Positions 16,032-25,079 of a DNA stretch of 37,068 nt are shown one piece after another. Numbering within the stretch: position 1 is the first letter of the stretch; every line of letters starts with the position of its first letter. Where the stretch lies: the NCBI GenBank assembly GCA_001508855.1, contig LGFL01000010.1, positions 1-37,068 on the forward strand, given 5' to 3'. Under the pieces are notes generated by a model that saw only the letters and a program-made list of their open reading frames with translations, was not told where the DNA came from and made no database searches. The DNA comes from Thermoanaerobacterales bacterium 50_218 (GTDB lineage Bacteria > Bacillota > DSM-12270 > Thermacetogeniales > Thermacetogeniaceae). Made by a program: the position numbers and the translations under genes.

Positions 16032-16822
16032 GATCCCCCACCACCTTGCAGCACTCGCCAGCCCAAACCTACCATTAATAAAACCAATTCTGTGGTGATG
16101 ATCAGCAGCATTCTTTTCGGGGACATGTGATAGGGCCTCTCAAGGACGCTGAGTTCACCTGTATAGCATCTGGACAGGAGAGCGAGGTAAAGCACTTTTG
16201 AGGTGTGCCACGACTTGGAAAACAGGTTAGAGATGAGCTGACCCATGGAAACATATGTTGTTTTGAGATTGGTGTAGCCCCCGCGCGATGTTTGGGAAAT
16301 GTAAATCTTTTCTGCCGTCTCCAGGAGCACGAAAATATAGCGGTAAACCAGTGACATCAGCTCAACGAGCAAAGGGGGCAACCTCAGCCTCCTGCACATA
16401 GCGAAGATCTCCACCATTGGTGTTGTTAAAGACAGAAAGTAGAGGCAAGACACTGCCGCAAGAGATTTCGTCAAGAGCATGGCCGACAACATCAACCCCT
16501 GTCGGGAAACGCCCAGGGTACAGCTTCCCACCTGAATCCCCCAGAAAAAGGACGTGGCATCTTTGGCCAGATTAACGGCAACTGCCAGCACCCCGATGAG
16601 CAAAAATCCCAGGGGGACGAGCATGAGCTTGAAATAGAACCTGAACGGTATCCCCGCTTGCCAAACAATCAAACCGGTCATCAGCAGGATCACCAAAAAG
16701 GAGACGACTGGTGAGGGAAAAGCAAGACAAACGAACATTGTGGCCAGCGCCAGGACCATTTTTTCCGCTGGATGCACATGGGATAATCTGTTAATATAGG
16801 CATACTGGTCAATTTTCAGCAA
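16028..16822 (-). CDS. cbiQ: Cobalt ECF transporter T component CbiQ
   Basis: CbiQ is the membrane scaffold linking the ATPase to CbiM. The 264-residue protein has several hydrophobic helices (about 27-60, 64-86, 112-130 and 238-255) and the coupling segments of the family (SQTSRGGY and ALLSRCYTGE). A TTG at 16822 is the start; GGGGG lies about twelve bases upstream. It sits between cbiN and the cbiO-cbiD fusion, with the stop overlapping the next start. Confidence 0.93.
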   Translation of the reverse strand: MLKIDQYAYINRLSHVHPAEKMVLALATMFVCLAFPSPVVSFLVILLMTGLIVWQAGIPFRFYFKLMLVPLGFLLIGVLAVAVNLAKDATSFFWGIQVGSCTLGVSRQGLMLSAMLLTKSLAAVSCLYFLSLTTPMVEIFAMCRRLRLPPLLVELMSLVYRYIFVLLETAEKIYISQTSRGGYTNLKTTYVSMGQLISNLFSKSWHTSKVLYLALLSRCYTGELSVLERPYHMSPKRMLLIITTELVLLMVGLGWRVLQGGGGS

Positions 16823-16831
16823 ATTTGCAAA

Positions 16832-17119
16832 CTACCCCCTACCTCTGCTCTGCTCCTTACGCGCTCTGGTAAACCCCAGGAAATAGCCAATAAAACCGGC
16901 ACCGACTGCTGCCTGCAGGGCAAAAAGCAGGCTTTCGATCTCCCCACTAGGCGGCTCCCACAGAGAGCCAAACCAGGGTTCGTAATCAGGTTGGAGCTGG
17001 ACGATAGCTTCTTCAGCCTGCTCGTCAGCGCCGCCAAACTCGGCTCCGCTCTTCAGCCACAAGGGAAAAACAGCCAGCAGAACCACCAAAAAAATCAGAA
17101 CTAGAATTTTTGCTCTCAT
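16832..17119 (-). CDS. cbiN: Cobalt transporter accessory subunit CbiN
   Basis: CbiN is the small membrane subunit that stimulates cobalt uptake with CbiM. The 95-residue protein has an N-terminal helix ([18 protein letters not shown]), an extracytoplasmic loop with the typical [12 protein letters not shown] and [19 protein letters not shown] motifs, and a second helix ([18 protein letters not shown]). Its ATG overlaps the cbiM stop (ATGA). Confidence 0.95.
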   Translation of the reverse strand: MRAKILVLIFLVVLLAVFPLWLKSGAEFGGADEQAEEAIVQLQPDYEPWFGSLWEPPSGEIESLLFALQAAVGAGFIGYFLGFTRARKEQSRGRG

Positions 17120-17886
17120 TGGGCATCAACCCCTTTAGCACCAACAAATGTCTTAGGAATTACTGCCAATTCCTCTAACTCCCGCTTGCTGTGAACAGTC
17201 AACAAGTTAAACACCACTACTGTGAGCAAACCTTCGCTGACCGCCAGGGGAATCTGGGTAACCGCAAAAATCCCCATAAACTTTACAAATGATGCTCCAA
17301 CCCCGCCGACCTCAGCCGGAAAGGCCAGGGCCAGCTGCAAAGATGTGGTTACATAAGTCATCAAATCCCCCAGTGCTGCTGCCAGAAAAACTCCCAGCCA
17401 CAAAGGCACTTTTAACTTCAAGCACGCTCTGTAGGTTAGATAAGCGACAAATGCCCCCACTACTGCCATAGAAAAGGTATTCGCACCCAGGGTAGTTAGA
17501 CCTCCATGAGCCAACAGCAGGGCCTGGAAAAGGAGCACGATACAACCCAGGACACTCATTGTTAGGGGACCAAAGAGAATAGCCCCAAGGCCAACTCCTG
17601 TCGGATGAGAACAACTCCCAGTTACCGAAGGAATTTTCAGAGCTGAAAGAACGAACACGAAAGCTCCTGCCAATCCTAAGAGCATTTTCATTTCTGGATG
17701 TTGGGAGAGCCTCTTGTTGATCACCAGCACACCGGCAATAAGAAAAGGTAGTGTGACAACTCCCCATACAATACACCAGTGGAGAGGCAGAAAACCCTCC
17801 ATTATATGCATCGCATAGGCGCTACCCGGACAGAAGGCAAAAATACCTAGCAAAACCATCAGGAAGACAACCATTCGAGAATTCAT
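17116..17886 (-). CDS. cbiM: Cobalt ECF transporter substrate-binding component CbiM
   Basis: CbiM binds cobalt through its processed N-terminus. The sequence has a cleavable signal ([20 protein letters not shown], then a cut after AYA) that exposes [12 protein letters not shown], the family's metal-binding N-terminus. Six or so membrane helices follow, with [19 protein letters not shown] chose ATG at 17886 because GGAGG lies seven bases upstream; a start at 17919 would add eleven residues. It is the first gene after riboswitch 2, so cobalt uptake and corrin synthesis are co-repressed by B12. Confidence 0.95.
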   Translation of the reverse strand: MNSRMVVFLMVLLGIFAFCPGSAYAMHIMEGFLPLHWCIVWGVVTLPFLIAGVLVINKRLSQHPEMKMLLGLAGAFVFVLSALKIPSVTGSCSHPTGVGLGAILFGPLTMSVLGCIVLLFQALLLAHGGLTTLGANTFSMAVVGAFVAYLTYRACLKLKVPLWLGVFLAAALGDLMTYVTTSLQLALAFPAEVGGVGASFVKFMGIFAVTQIPLAVSEGLLTVVVFNLLTVHSKRELEELAVIPKTFVGAKGVDAQ

Positions 17887-17944
17887 CCTCTTTCCTCCCT
17901 TCTCTCCCCAAAAACCCAATATTTTAGCTTTTTAATAGGTGAAC

Positions 17945-17973
17945 AACAAAAAACCCAGCCCTACGGGCTGGGG
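17945..17973 (-). terminator. Intrinsic terminator of cobalamin riboswitch 2
   Basis: On the minus strand a perfect 7-8 bp stem (CCCAGCC / GGCTGGG around CGTAG) is followed by TTTTTTGTTGTT. It is 59 bases before the cbiM ATG and is the strongest of the three riboswitch terminators. The CGTAGGG in its centre is complementary to CCCTACG just after the aptamer. Confidence 0.88.
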
Positions 17974-17996
17974 TAGTAACCAAGACACACGAACAT
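17961..17996 (-). CDS. Possible 11-residue leader peptide in riboswitch 2 expression platform
   Basis: GGGAGG on the minus strand is followed six bases later by ATG and an eleven-codon frame MFVCLGYYPSP ending at TAG, exactly inside the terminator stem. Spacing and stop position suit a regulatory leader peptide, but an ORF this short can arise by chance. Riboswitch 1 has a comparable GTG frame (3193-3240) ending at the equivalent TAG; riboswitch 3 does not. Confidence 0.25.
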   Translation of the reverse strand: MFVCLGYYPSP

Positions 17997-18032
17997 TTCC
18001 CACCTCCCTATCCGCGTAGGGTTCGGCCGGGG

Positions 18033-18215
18033 CAGGAATAGGCAGGTCTCCTGGCTCGGGTTCACCTCCACCTTACGCCTTCCCATCCAGTTTCTTCCAC
18101 TGGACAGTGGCACCGTGCAAGGCAGATCCCCCTCACAGTGGCGGGACCGCGCCGGACTTGCACCGGACTTCCCTTTTCGGCCTTGATGGCTCAAGGCCAC
18201 CTATTCCCGAAGCAC
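18033..18215 (-). promoter_or_regulatory. Cobalamin riboswitch 2 (aptamer) upstream of cbiM
   Basis: The closing stem GGAATAGG / CCTATTCC flanks a B12-box aptamer with GGTGCAAGTCCGGCGCGG, CCCGCCACTGTGA and GAGCCAGGAGACCTGCC on the minus strand. It follows hemL and precedes cbiM and the whole cbi operon. It differs from riboswitches 1 and 3 at many variable positions, so it is the more diverged copy. Confidence 0.95.
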
Positions 18216-18264
18216 CCTATTTCAGACTTTGTTAAAGAACCTTGTTTTATATTTAGTTTTATAT

Positions 18265-19578
18265 TTATTCGACGAACTTGGTATTTTTCCTGCTCAGTTT
18301 TTCGAAAGCAAAAGCAGCCGCCTCGATCGTGCGGTCTAAGTCCTCTTCGGTGTGGGCTAAAGAAACAAACAAGGCCTCAAACTGGGATGGGGGGAGGTAA
18401 ATCCCCTGCTGCAACATCAGCTTGAAGAACTCTTTAAAATACTCCTGATCCGCGGTCACCGCGGTTTCGTAATCAACAACTTCCCTTGCGGTAAAAAATA
18501 CGGACAGCAGGGAACCGATCTGGCTAACTTTTACGGGAACTCCAGCCGCACTTGCTGCTTTCGAAAAACCTTCTGCCAACTTTTTGCCCTTATTTTCCAG
18601 TTCTTCATAAGTTCCAGGAGAGCGCAGCAGTCTCAAGGTGGTAATCCCCGCCTGCATAGCCAGAGGGTTTCCGGAAAGCGTCCCTGCCTGGTAAACAGGC
18701 CCTTCAGGAGCAACCAACTGCATAATCTCCGCCTTGCCCCCGTAGGCCCCTACAGGCAAGCCGCCCCCGATAATTTTGCCCAGGCAGGTTAAATCCGGCT
18801 CCACACCGTATACCTCCTGAGCACCTCCCCAGGCAAGACGAAAACCGGTGATCACTTCATCAAAAATGAGAACACTCCCTGCTTCCCTGGTTATCTGGCG
18901 CAAACCTTCAAGAAACCCAGGTCTGGGCAAAACAACTCCCATATTGGCAGCCACAGGCTCGACAATCACCGCGGCAATCTCTTCACCCCAGCGGGAAAAG
19001 GCCTCCTCAACAGACTCCAGATCATTGTAAGGAAGCACAATCGTAAGTTCACCAGTTGCGGCAGGAACACCAGGGCTCGTCGGGACACCCAAGGTCAAAG
19101 CTCCAGAACCTGCCTGCACTAAGAAGGGATCAGCATGGCCGTGATAACATCCCGCGAACTTGACAATTTTCGGTCTTTTAGTGTAGGCCCGGGCGAGGCG
19201 GATGGCACTCATCGCGGCTTCGGTTCCCGAATTGACCATCCTCACCTTTTCTATCGATGGCATCGCTTCGATGATCAGAGAAGCCAAAACAACCTCGCGC
19301 TCAGTGGGCGCTCCATAGCTTATCCCCTCGGCAAGGACAGCCTCGAGGGCAGCAACCACCTGAGGGTGCCGGTGCCCCAGGATCAAAGGCCCCCAGGAAC
19401 AGACATAATCGATGTATTCGTTACCATCAACATCATAGATTTTCGAGCCATCTCCCCGGGCTATGAAAAGGGGGGTGCCACCGACAGCGCCAAAGGCCCG
19501 CACAGGACTGTTGACCCCACCAGGCAATAATTGGCAGGACTTCGCAAACAGCTCCAGGGAACGTGAAACCTGCTTCAA
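18265..19578 (-). CDS. hemL: Glutamate-1-semialdehyde 2,1-aminomutase HemL
   Basis: HemL converts glutamate-1-semialdehyde to 5-aminolevulinate with pyridoxal phosphate. Motifs are [49 protein letters not shown] and the cofactor lysine in [17 protein letters not shown] chose TTG at 19578, five bases after AAGGGAG and just past the hemB stop; this gives 437 residues, typical for the family. An earlier frame from 19632 would overlap hemB. It is the last gene of the trunk operon and is followed by riboswitch 2. Confidence 0.95.
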   Translation of the reverse strand: MKQVSRSLELFAKSCQLLPGGVNSPVRAFGAVGGTPLFIARGDGSKIYDVDGNEYIDYVCSWGPLILGHRHPQVVAALEAVLAEGISYGAPTEREVVLASLIIEAMPSIEKVRMVNSGTEAAMSAIRLARAYTKRPKIVKFAGCYHGHADPFLVQAGSGALTLGVPTSPGVPAATGELTIVLPYNDLESVEEAFSRWGEEIAAVIVEPVAANMGVVLPRPGFLEGLRQITREAGSVLIFDEVITGFRLAWGGAQEVYGVEPDLTCLGKIIGGGLPVGAYGGKAEIMQLVAPEGPVYQAGTLSGNPLAMQAGITTLRLLRSPGTYEELENKGKKLAEGFSKAASAAGVPVKVSQIGSLLSVFFTAREVVDYETAVTADQEYFKEFFKLMLQQGIYLPPSQFEALFVSLAHTEEDLDRTIEAAAFAFEKLSRKNTKFVE

Positions 19579-19594
19579 CGCTTCTCCCTTCCTT

Positions 19595-20593
19595 TCAACC
19601 TTGCCGCAACCATTGGGCGGCATCTTTGGCAAAATAAGTGATAATGAGATCAGCTCCTGCCCGCTTGATCCCAGTCAAAATTTCCAAAACAACCTGTCTC
19701 TCATCCACCCAACCTTCGGCAGCAGCAGCCTTTACTAAGGAATATTCGCCACTGACATTGTAGGCTACCACAGGGCACAAAACCGTCTCCCGCACTTCCC
19801 TGATCACATCGAGATAAGCCAAGGCGGGTTTTACCATGACCAGATCAGCACCTTCCGCCACATCGAGCAGAACCTCCTGCAAAGCCTCCCTGCGGTTGGC
19901 CGGGTTCATCTGATAGGAGCGGCGATCCCCAAAACCAGGACTTGAATCTGCAGCCTCGCGAAAAGGTCCATAGAAAGCGGAAGCAAATTTGGCGGCATAA
20001 GCGAGGATGGCCACCTGAGAAAAACCGTGGGCATCTAATTTTTCCCGAATCGCCTTGACCCGACCATCCATCATATCTGAAGGGGCAACAATATCTGCAC
20101 CTGCCCGGGCGTGGGAAAGGGCAATCTCCGCAATTAAGGGCAGAGTCTGATCATTATCCACCTCCCCATCTCTGACAACTCCACAGTGGCCATGACTGGT
20201 GTAACCGCACAGGCAAACATCAGTGATCACCACAAGATCAGGGAAGTGCTTTTTTAACATGCGCACCGTTTCCTGAACAATCCCCTGGTCGTCATAAGCA
20301 GCAGTTCCCAGCTCATCCTTATAGTGAGGCAGGCCGAAAAGGAGCACAGCCAAAATGCCGAGGTCAACTGCAGCAGCCACTTCCTCCAAAAGCAAATCTG
20401 GAGAAAAGCGAAAAACTCCCGGCATTGACGCAACCGGACTCTTGAGACCGGAACCAGGCTGCACAAAGAGGGGATAAATCAAATCTTCAACACTCAGCCT
20501 CGTCTCTTGAACCAACTCCCGCAGAGCCGGCGTCCGCCGCAAGCGGCGAAGCCGAACCTGGGGGAAGCCACGCTGAATCAAACCCGACGTCAT
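19595..20593 (-). CDS. hemB: Porphobilinogen synthase HemB
   Basis: HemB condenses two 5-aminolevulinates to porphobilinogen. The 332-residue protein has the zinc-type cysteine cluster [14 protein letters not shown] and the two active-site lysine regions [15 protein letters not shown] and [14 protein letters not shown], plus [18 protein letters not shown] at 20593 follows the cobA-hemD stop by six bases, with GGGAGG inside that gene's end. Confidence 0.96.
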   Translation of the reverse strand: MTSGLIQRGFPQVRLRRLRRTPALRELVQETRLSVEDLIYPLFVQPGSGLKSPVASMPGVFRFSPDLLLEEVAAAVDLGILAVLLFGLPHYKDELGTAAYDDQGIVQETVRMLKKHFPDLVVITDVCLCGYTSHGHCGVVRDGEVDNDQTLPLIAEIALSHARAGADIVAPSDMMDGRVKAIREKLDAHGFSQVAILAYAAKFASAFYGPFREAADSSPGFGDRRSYQMNPANRREALQEVLLDVAEGADLVMVKPALAYLDVIREVRETVLCPVVAYNVSGEYSLVKAAAAEGWVDERQVVLEILTGIKRAGADLIITYFAKDAAQWLRQG

Positions 20594-20599
20594 TTCCAG

Positions 20600-22111
20600 C
20601 TACAAACCTCCCTTGCAATCTTCGATAATGGCCTTCAGCAAACCATCTGTCGTGTATTCGGTTGCCACAACATCAACCCGAAGACCCAAAGCTTGCGCAG
20701 CTGCCGCGGTAACAGGACCAATACAGGCGATCCTGCTTTCCTGAATAAGTTGCCGGAGTTCACCTTTCGGGAAAAGTGAAACAAAACTTCTCACCGTAGA
20801 AGAACTGGTAAAGGTTATGTAATTAACCCGACCTCCTTTGGCCAGGAGTTCCCTGAGAAGAAAAACCCTCTTCTCGCCAGCTGGGACGGTCCGGTAAACA
20901 GGAACAACATCCACCCGAACCCCCTTAGCTCTCAATCCTTCAGGTATTACTTCCCGCGCCTCAGCAGCACGGGGAATCAAAACTCTGCATCCTGGTGGAA
21001 GAACATCGATAATCCCTTTCAAGAGAGCTTCAGCGCGGTACTCCGGAGGGATGTAGTCCACCTGGAACCCGTAGTCGCGAAGGGCCTGGGCAGTTGCGGG
21101 ACCCAAAGCAGCCAGCCTTCCCCGCAGCCGACGGATATCTACTCCTTGATCTCGCATCATCTTCATAAAAAAGAAGACCCCGTTCACACTCGTAAAGATC
21201 ACCCAATCATATTGTTCGAGCTGCTCCAAGGCATGCACCAGGAGCCCAGGGTCTTCAGGAGGGAGAAAGTCAATCATCGGAAAGCACAAGGGCTCCCCTC
21301 CCAGCAGCAAAATCCGGCGCGCCAAATCCCACGCCTGGCCGAGAGGCCGGGTAATCAGAATCCGCTTCCCGAAAAGGGGTTTCTTTTCCCACCACTGCAG
21401 CTGCTGGCGCATCTTGACGACCTGACCCACAACTAAAACAGAAGGTGGAGCAAAACCTTCCGCCAGGGCTTTTAGTTTTATGTTCTCTAAATTTCCCGTT
21501 ACCGTCCGCTGTTCAGCCCTGGTCCCCCACTGAATCAAGGCTGCAGGTGTGTCCTTGGGCCAGCCTTCTTCCAGGAAGTGGTTAATAATTTCCTCCAAAT
21601 TCTCGCAACCCATGAGAAAAACTGCTGTTTCACCCTGACTGCCTTCAGTTCCTCCTTTTTTTCTGTGCCCTGTCGCAATCAAAAGAGATGAAGCGTAATC
21701 CCTGTGGGTCACAGGAATCCCAGCATAGGCGGGGACTGCCACAGCCGCGGTAACACCAGGCACAACCTCGAAAGGTATTCCCCTCGCAGCTAAATAAGCT
21801 GCCTCCTCTCCACCCCGACCAAAAACAAAGGGGTCTCCTCCCTTGAGGCGGCATACAACTTTACCAGCCAGGGCCTGTTCCGCCAGCAGAGCATTAATCT
21901 GCTCCTGGGTAAAGGTGTGGCAACCCGGCTTTTTGCCGACATATTTTATTTCAGCATCAGGGCGGCAGTAAGAAAGAAAAAATTCGTTCACCAACCGGTC
22001 ATAAACGACAACATCAGCCTGCTGTAAACACCATTTTCCCTTAATCGTGAGCAGCCCAGGATCACCTGGCCCGGCCCCCACTAAATACACAATACCTGTT
22101 TTAGCCTTCAT
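20600..22111 (-). CDS. cobA-hemD: CobA-HemD fusion: uroporphyrinogen III methyltransferase + synthase
   Basis: The N-terminal half (to about residue 245 of 503) is the SAM-dependent methylase that makes precorrin-2 (IVYLVGAGPGDPGLLTIKG, VVCRLKGGDPFVFGRGGEE, VVPGVTAAVAVPAYAGIPVTHR). The C-terminal half is uroporphyrinogen III synthase (GKRILITRPLGQA, VIFTSVNGVFFFM, YITFTSSSTVRSF, CIGPVTAAAAQALG). I use ATG 22111, which has AGGAG ten bases upstream and overlaps hemC by 11 bases; upstream codons lack methylase homology. The fusion is common in Firmicutes and steers uroporphyrinogen III straight to siroheme, corrin and ahb heme. Confidence 0.95.
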   Translation of the reverse strand: MKAKTGIVYLVGAGPGDPGLLTIKGKWCLQQADVVVYDRLVNEFFLSYCRPDAEIKYVGKKPGCHTFTQEQINALLAEQALAGKVVCRLKGGDPFVFGRGGEEAAYLAARGIPFEVVPGVTAAVAVPAYAGIPVTHRDYASSLLIATGHRKKGGTEGSQGETAVFLMGCENLEEIINHFLEEGWPKDTPAALIQWGTRAEQRTVTGNLENIKLKALAEGFAPPSVLVVGQVVKMRQQLQWWEKKPLFGKRILITRPLGQAWDLARRILLLGGEPLCFPMIDFLPPEDPGLLVHALEQLEQYDWVIFTSVNGVFFFMKMMRDQGVDIRRLRGRLAALGPATAQALRDYGFQVDYIPPEYRAEALLKGIIDVLPPGCRVLIPRAAEAREVIPEGLRAKGVRVDVVPVYRTVPAGEKRVFLLRELLAKGGRVNYITFTSSSTVRSFVSLFPKGELRQLIQESRIACIGPVTAAAAQALGLRVDVVATEYTTDGLLKAIIEDCKGGL

Positions 22112-23021
22112 TTTCCAGAATCTCCTTTGCACCTTTGGCGAGCAGATCGTTCGCCAGCATTTCCCCCAACAGAGAGGCTTGAGTCGGATCTCCCGAAATC
22201 TCGCCTTTGACCAGGGCCTTCCCATCTCTTCTAATAACACTTCCCCTCAGCCAGAGCCGATCATCTTCAACCACGGCAAGCGCCCCTACAGGTAGTTGAC
22301 ATCCACCTCCAAGGCTTTTGAGGAAGGCTCTCTCTGCAGTTACAGCATAACGAACCGGGGGGTCATCCAGGACCGCGCAAACATCCTGCATCAAGGGGTC
22401 ATCCGCCCTGACCTCGACGGCGAGCGCTCCCTGACCTGGTGCAGGAAGAAAAACTTCAGGTGGCAGTTGGCAATAGTCCCGGCTGCTCCATCCCATCCTC
22501 TCCAATCCTGCAGCAGCCAAAATGAGGGCATCAACAAGCCCCTGTTCCAGCTTGCGAATCCTGGTATCGACGTTTCCCCGAAGTGGGGTAACAATTAAGT
22601 CAGGCCGAGCATGGCGGATCTGGGCAGCCCGCCGCAGACTGCTCGTCCCGATCCGGGTGCCGCTAGGCAAATCATCAAAACTTACTTTATTCCTGGTGAC
22701 AAGCGCATCGAAGGGATTTGCCCGAACAGGAACAGCTCCGAGAGTAAGACCTGGCAAAAGTTCTGTGGGGAGGTCTTTCAAACTGTGAACCGCAAAATCA
22801 ATTTCACCATCTAATAAAGCCCTCTCCAGTTCCCTGGTGAAGAGCCCCTTTTCTCCCACCTGAGGGATCAAGGAACCAGGCTGGCGATCCCCTCTCGTGG
22901 AGATGGTTACTACTTCAATCTCCACACCAGGAAGCTTTTCTCTGATTTTCGCGGCAACCCACGATGTCTGGCGCTGGGCAAGCAGGCTGCCGCGCGTTCC
23001 TGCCCGCAGTACTCTTCTCAC
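22101..23021 (-). CDS. hemC: Hydroxymethylbilane synthase HemC
   Basis: HemC polymerises four porphobilinogens to hydroxymethylbilane. The 306-residue protein has RAGTRGSLLAQRQT, DFAVHSLKDLPTEL, GTSSLRRAAQI, LRGNVDTRIRKL and the dipyrromethane-cofactor cysteine in LGGGCQLPVGA. Its GTG start overlaps the hemA stop (GTGA), with GGTGGGG upstream. Confidence 0.96.
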   Translation of the reverse strand: MRRVLRAGTRGSLLAQRQTSWVAAKIREKLPGVEIEVVTISTRGDRQPGSLIPQVGEKGLFTRELERALLDGEIDFAVHSLKDLPTELLPGLTLGAVPVRANPFDALVTRNKVSFDDLPSGTRIGTSSLRRAAQIRHARPDLIVTPLRGNVDTRIRKLEQGLVDALILAAAGLERMGWSSRDYCQLPPEVFLPAPGQGALAVEVRADDPLMQDVCAVLDDPPVRYAVTAERAFLKSLGGGCQLPVGALAVVEDDRLWLRGSVIRRDGKALVKGEISGDPTQASLLGEMLANDLLAKGAKEILENEG

Positions 23022-24328
23022 TTAACCCCACCACACCCATGAAGCTTTACCTCTTCCTTCTCTTCCACTTCCAGAGCAAACAGGTTTTCCAAAACTTTGC
23101 TGTAAAGCTGGCCTTCCTCACCCAGAGCACATTCCTTTAGGCGGAGTATAGGTGTGCGCAGCAGCTTATTAACAAGGGAATGCGCAAGAGCACGAATCAA
23201 TCTTTCGGTGCGTGGGTCTACAGGCCCCAAACGATTGAAACAGCGTTTCAGTTCTTCCTCTTTGATCAACTCGCCTTTTTTCTGTAAGGCCCTAATCGTG
23301 GGAACAACAGTCAGTGTTCCAAGCCACTTAAGAAATTCTGCTACTGCCTCCTCGATCAATTTCTCCGCAGCGGCAGCAGCTTTTCTTCGCTCTTCGATGT
23401 TTTTAAGGACAACGTGCTGCAAGTCATCGATATTGTACAGTTTCACACCAGGAATCTCCGCTACTGAAGGTTCGACATCTCGGGGCACAGCAATGTCAAT
23501 CAGCAAAAGGGGGCGCTCCCCGCGGTCGGCAACCGCTTGCCGGAGCTTGTCTGCAGTGATCACAAAATGCGTGGCACCGGTACAACTGATGACGATGTCC
23601 GCCCGGTTCAGCTGGGAGAAGAGAAAGTCATAGCGAATTGCCTCACCACCATAAGTTCGGGCCAGGACTTCGGCGCGCTCGAAAGAACGGTTGGAAACCA
23701 GGACAGTACTCACACCCTGGGCAACCAGGTTCTTTAAGGTGAGTTCCCCCATCTCTCCGGCACCAACAACAAGAACCGTCCGCCCTTTCAGTTCCCCAAA
23801 AACCTTGCGGGCAAGTTCCACTGCTGCATAACTCACAGAAACAGGATGCTGATCAATTCCAGTTACAGTTCGCACCCGTTTGCCGATTCTGATGGCCTCC
23901 TGAAAGAGGGTATTAATAACATGATTCCCTGCTTCGTTCTGGCGGGCCACTTCATAAGCACAGCGCACCTGCCCCAGAATCTCCGTTTCCCCGAGAATCA
24001 TTGAATCGAGACCTGCGGCAACACGAAATAAATGGGTGATCGCCTCGCAGTTCGTCCACACCTGAAAACAGCGCGAGGCCTGCTCTCTATCTAAACCTGC
24101 CTTTTGCCGGAGATACTGCTGAAGATGATTAACCGCTTGCTCCACTTGGGTAACTGCAGCATAGACCTCGGTCCGGTTGCAGGTAGAAAGCACAACACAG
24201 CCCTGGATACAGGGCAGTTGTTTAACCTCTTGGAGAACAGAAACCACACCACTTTTACTAAAAGCCAGCCTTTCCCTGACCTCCACAGGTGCAGTTCGGT
24301 GATTTACTCCGATCGCAATGATAGACAT
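23018..24328 (-). CDS. hemA: Glutamyl-tRNA reductase HemA
   Basis: HemA reduces glutamyl-tRNA to glutamate-1-semialdehyde, the entry step of the C5 pathway. Motifs are AIGVNHRTAPVEVRERL, the catalytic cysteine in LSTCNRTEVYA, GETEILGQVR, the NADPH-binding VLVVGAGEMGELT and the C-terminal dimerisation helix region. ATG 24328 has AAAGGAGCAGG upstream and overlaps sirC by 25 bases. The 436-residue length is normal. Confidence 0.96.
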   Translation of the reverse strand: MSIIAIGVNHRTAPVEVRERLAFSKSGVVSVLQEVKQLPCIQGCVVLSTCNRTEVYAAVTQVEQAVNHLQQYLRQKAGLDREQASRCFQVWTNCEAITHLFRVAAGLDSMILGETEILGQVRCAYEVARQNEAGNHVINTLFQEAIRIGKRVRTVTGIDQHPVSVSYAAVELARKVFGELKGRTVLVVGAGEMGELTLKNLVAQGVSTVLVSNRSFERAEVLARTYGGEAIRYDFLFSQLNRADIVISCTGATHFVITADKLRQAVADRGERPLLLIDIAVPRDVEPSVAEIPGVKLYNIDDLQHVVLKNIEERRKAAAAAEKLIEEAVAEFLKWLGTLTVVPTIRALQKKGELIKEEELKRCFNRLGPVDPRTERLIRALAHSLVNKLLRTPILRLKECALGEEGQLYSKVLENLFALEVEEKEEVKLHGCGGVK

Positions 24329-24951
24329 GCTTCCACCTGCTCCTTTAAAGAACTGCCATCACTTGGCTTGTACGTCTTTAGCAGTTCAGGAGTAAGGATT
24401 TTTTCCCAAAGGGCCTGCCGCTGGGAGGCATCAGGTATCTTTTGCCGAACCCTGGACCTCAGCTCCCCAAGCAAAGAGGCGAGCTCACCAAGTTCATCGC
24501 TGATCACGTTTTCTAAAAGCTCCCGGACCCTCCGAGCAAGAAGGGGGCTTGTGCCACCAGTGGAAATGCTTATACTCAACGGGCCGCGGCGCACCACTGC
24601 AGGAACGAAAAAGGTGCTCAGCTCCGGCTGGTCAACTACATTGACGAAAATACCGCGGTCTCTGCACATTCGGGCAATTTTCTCGTTGACTTCCGGGTCA
24701 TCGGTAGCACAAATGACAAGTTGAACCCCCACCAGGTCTTGCTCCTGAAAGCAGCGCTGCAGATAACGAAATTCACCGCGCCTTGCACTCGCTTCTAGCT
24801 CGGGTGTTAACTTCGGGCTTACAACCGTTATCTCTGCTCCACATTCCTTTAACCCGACAATTTTCCGCTGGGCGACAGCACCACCACCAACCACCAAACA
24901 GCGCTGGCCTGCCAGCTTGAGAAATATCGGGTATAATTGTTCCCTTTTCAT
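24304..24951 (-). CDS. sirC: Precorrin-2 dehydrogenase SirC
   Basis: SirC oxidises precorrin-2 to sirohydrochlorin with NAD. The sequence begins MKREQLYPIFLKLAGQRCLV with VVGGGAVAQRKI, then VVSPKLTPEL, VICATDDPEVNEKIA, FVNVVDQPELSTFFVPA and ISISTGGTSPLLAR, the CysG/Met8 N-terminal domain without a methylase half. I chose ATG 24951, with GAGGTGG about eleven bases upstream; GTG 24966 is possible but has no ribosome site. It is the first gene after riboswitch 3. Its product feeds cobalamin, siroheme and ahb heme. Confidence 0.93.
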   Translation of the reverse strand: MKREQLYPIFLKLAGQRCLVVGGGAVAQRKIVGLKECGAEITVVSPKLTPELEASARRGEFRYLQRCFQEQDLVGVQLVICATDDPEVNEKIARMCRDRGIFVNVVDQPELSTFFVPAVVRRGPLSISISTGGTSPLLARRVRELLENVISDELGELASLLGELRSRVRQKIPDASQRQALWEKILTPELLKTYKPSDGSSLKEQVEACLSLRSE

Positions 24952-24982
24952 AAGCGCGAATTCCACCTCAGAACAACTATCA

Positions 24983-25011
24983 AATTGAAACCCGGCCTAC
25001 GTAAGACCGGG
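24983..25011 (-). terminator. Intrinsic terminator of cobalamin riboswitch 3
   Basis: On the minus strand CCCGGTCT and GGCCGGG form a stem followed by TTTCAATTTG. The U-tract is weaker than in riboswitches 1 and 2, so termination may be leaky, which would make sense for genes needed for heme as well as B12 (inference). Confidence 0.65.
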
Positions 25012-25079
25012 AGATCAGGCGCTCGGAAAACAGCACAAATATTTGAACACCTCCCCGTCTCGCGCAGATCAACGGTGTC

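Noticed and set aside
18033-18215. Long minus frame reading through riboswitch 2 (17961-18200) as a protein
   Set aside because: It covers the conserved aptamer RNA; only the last eleven codons have a ribosome site and are listed as a possible leader peptide.
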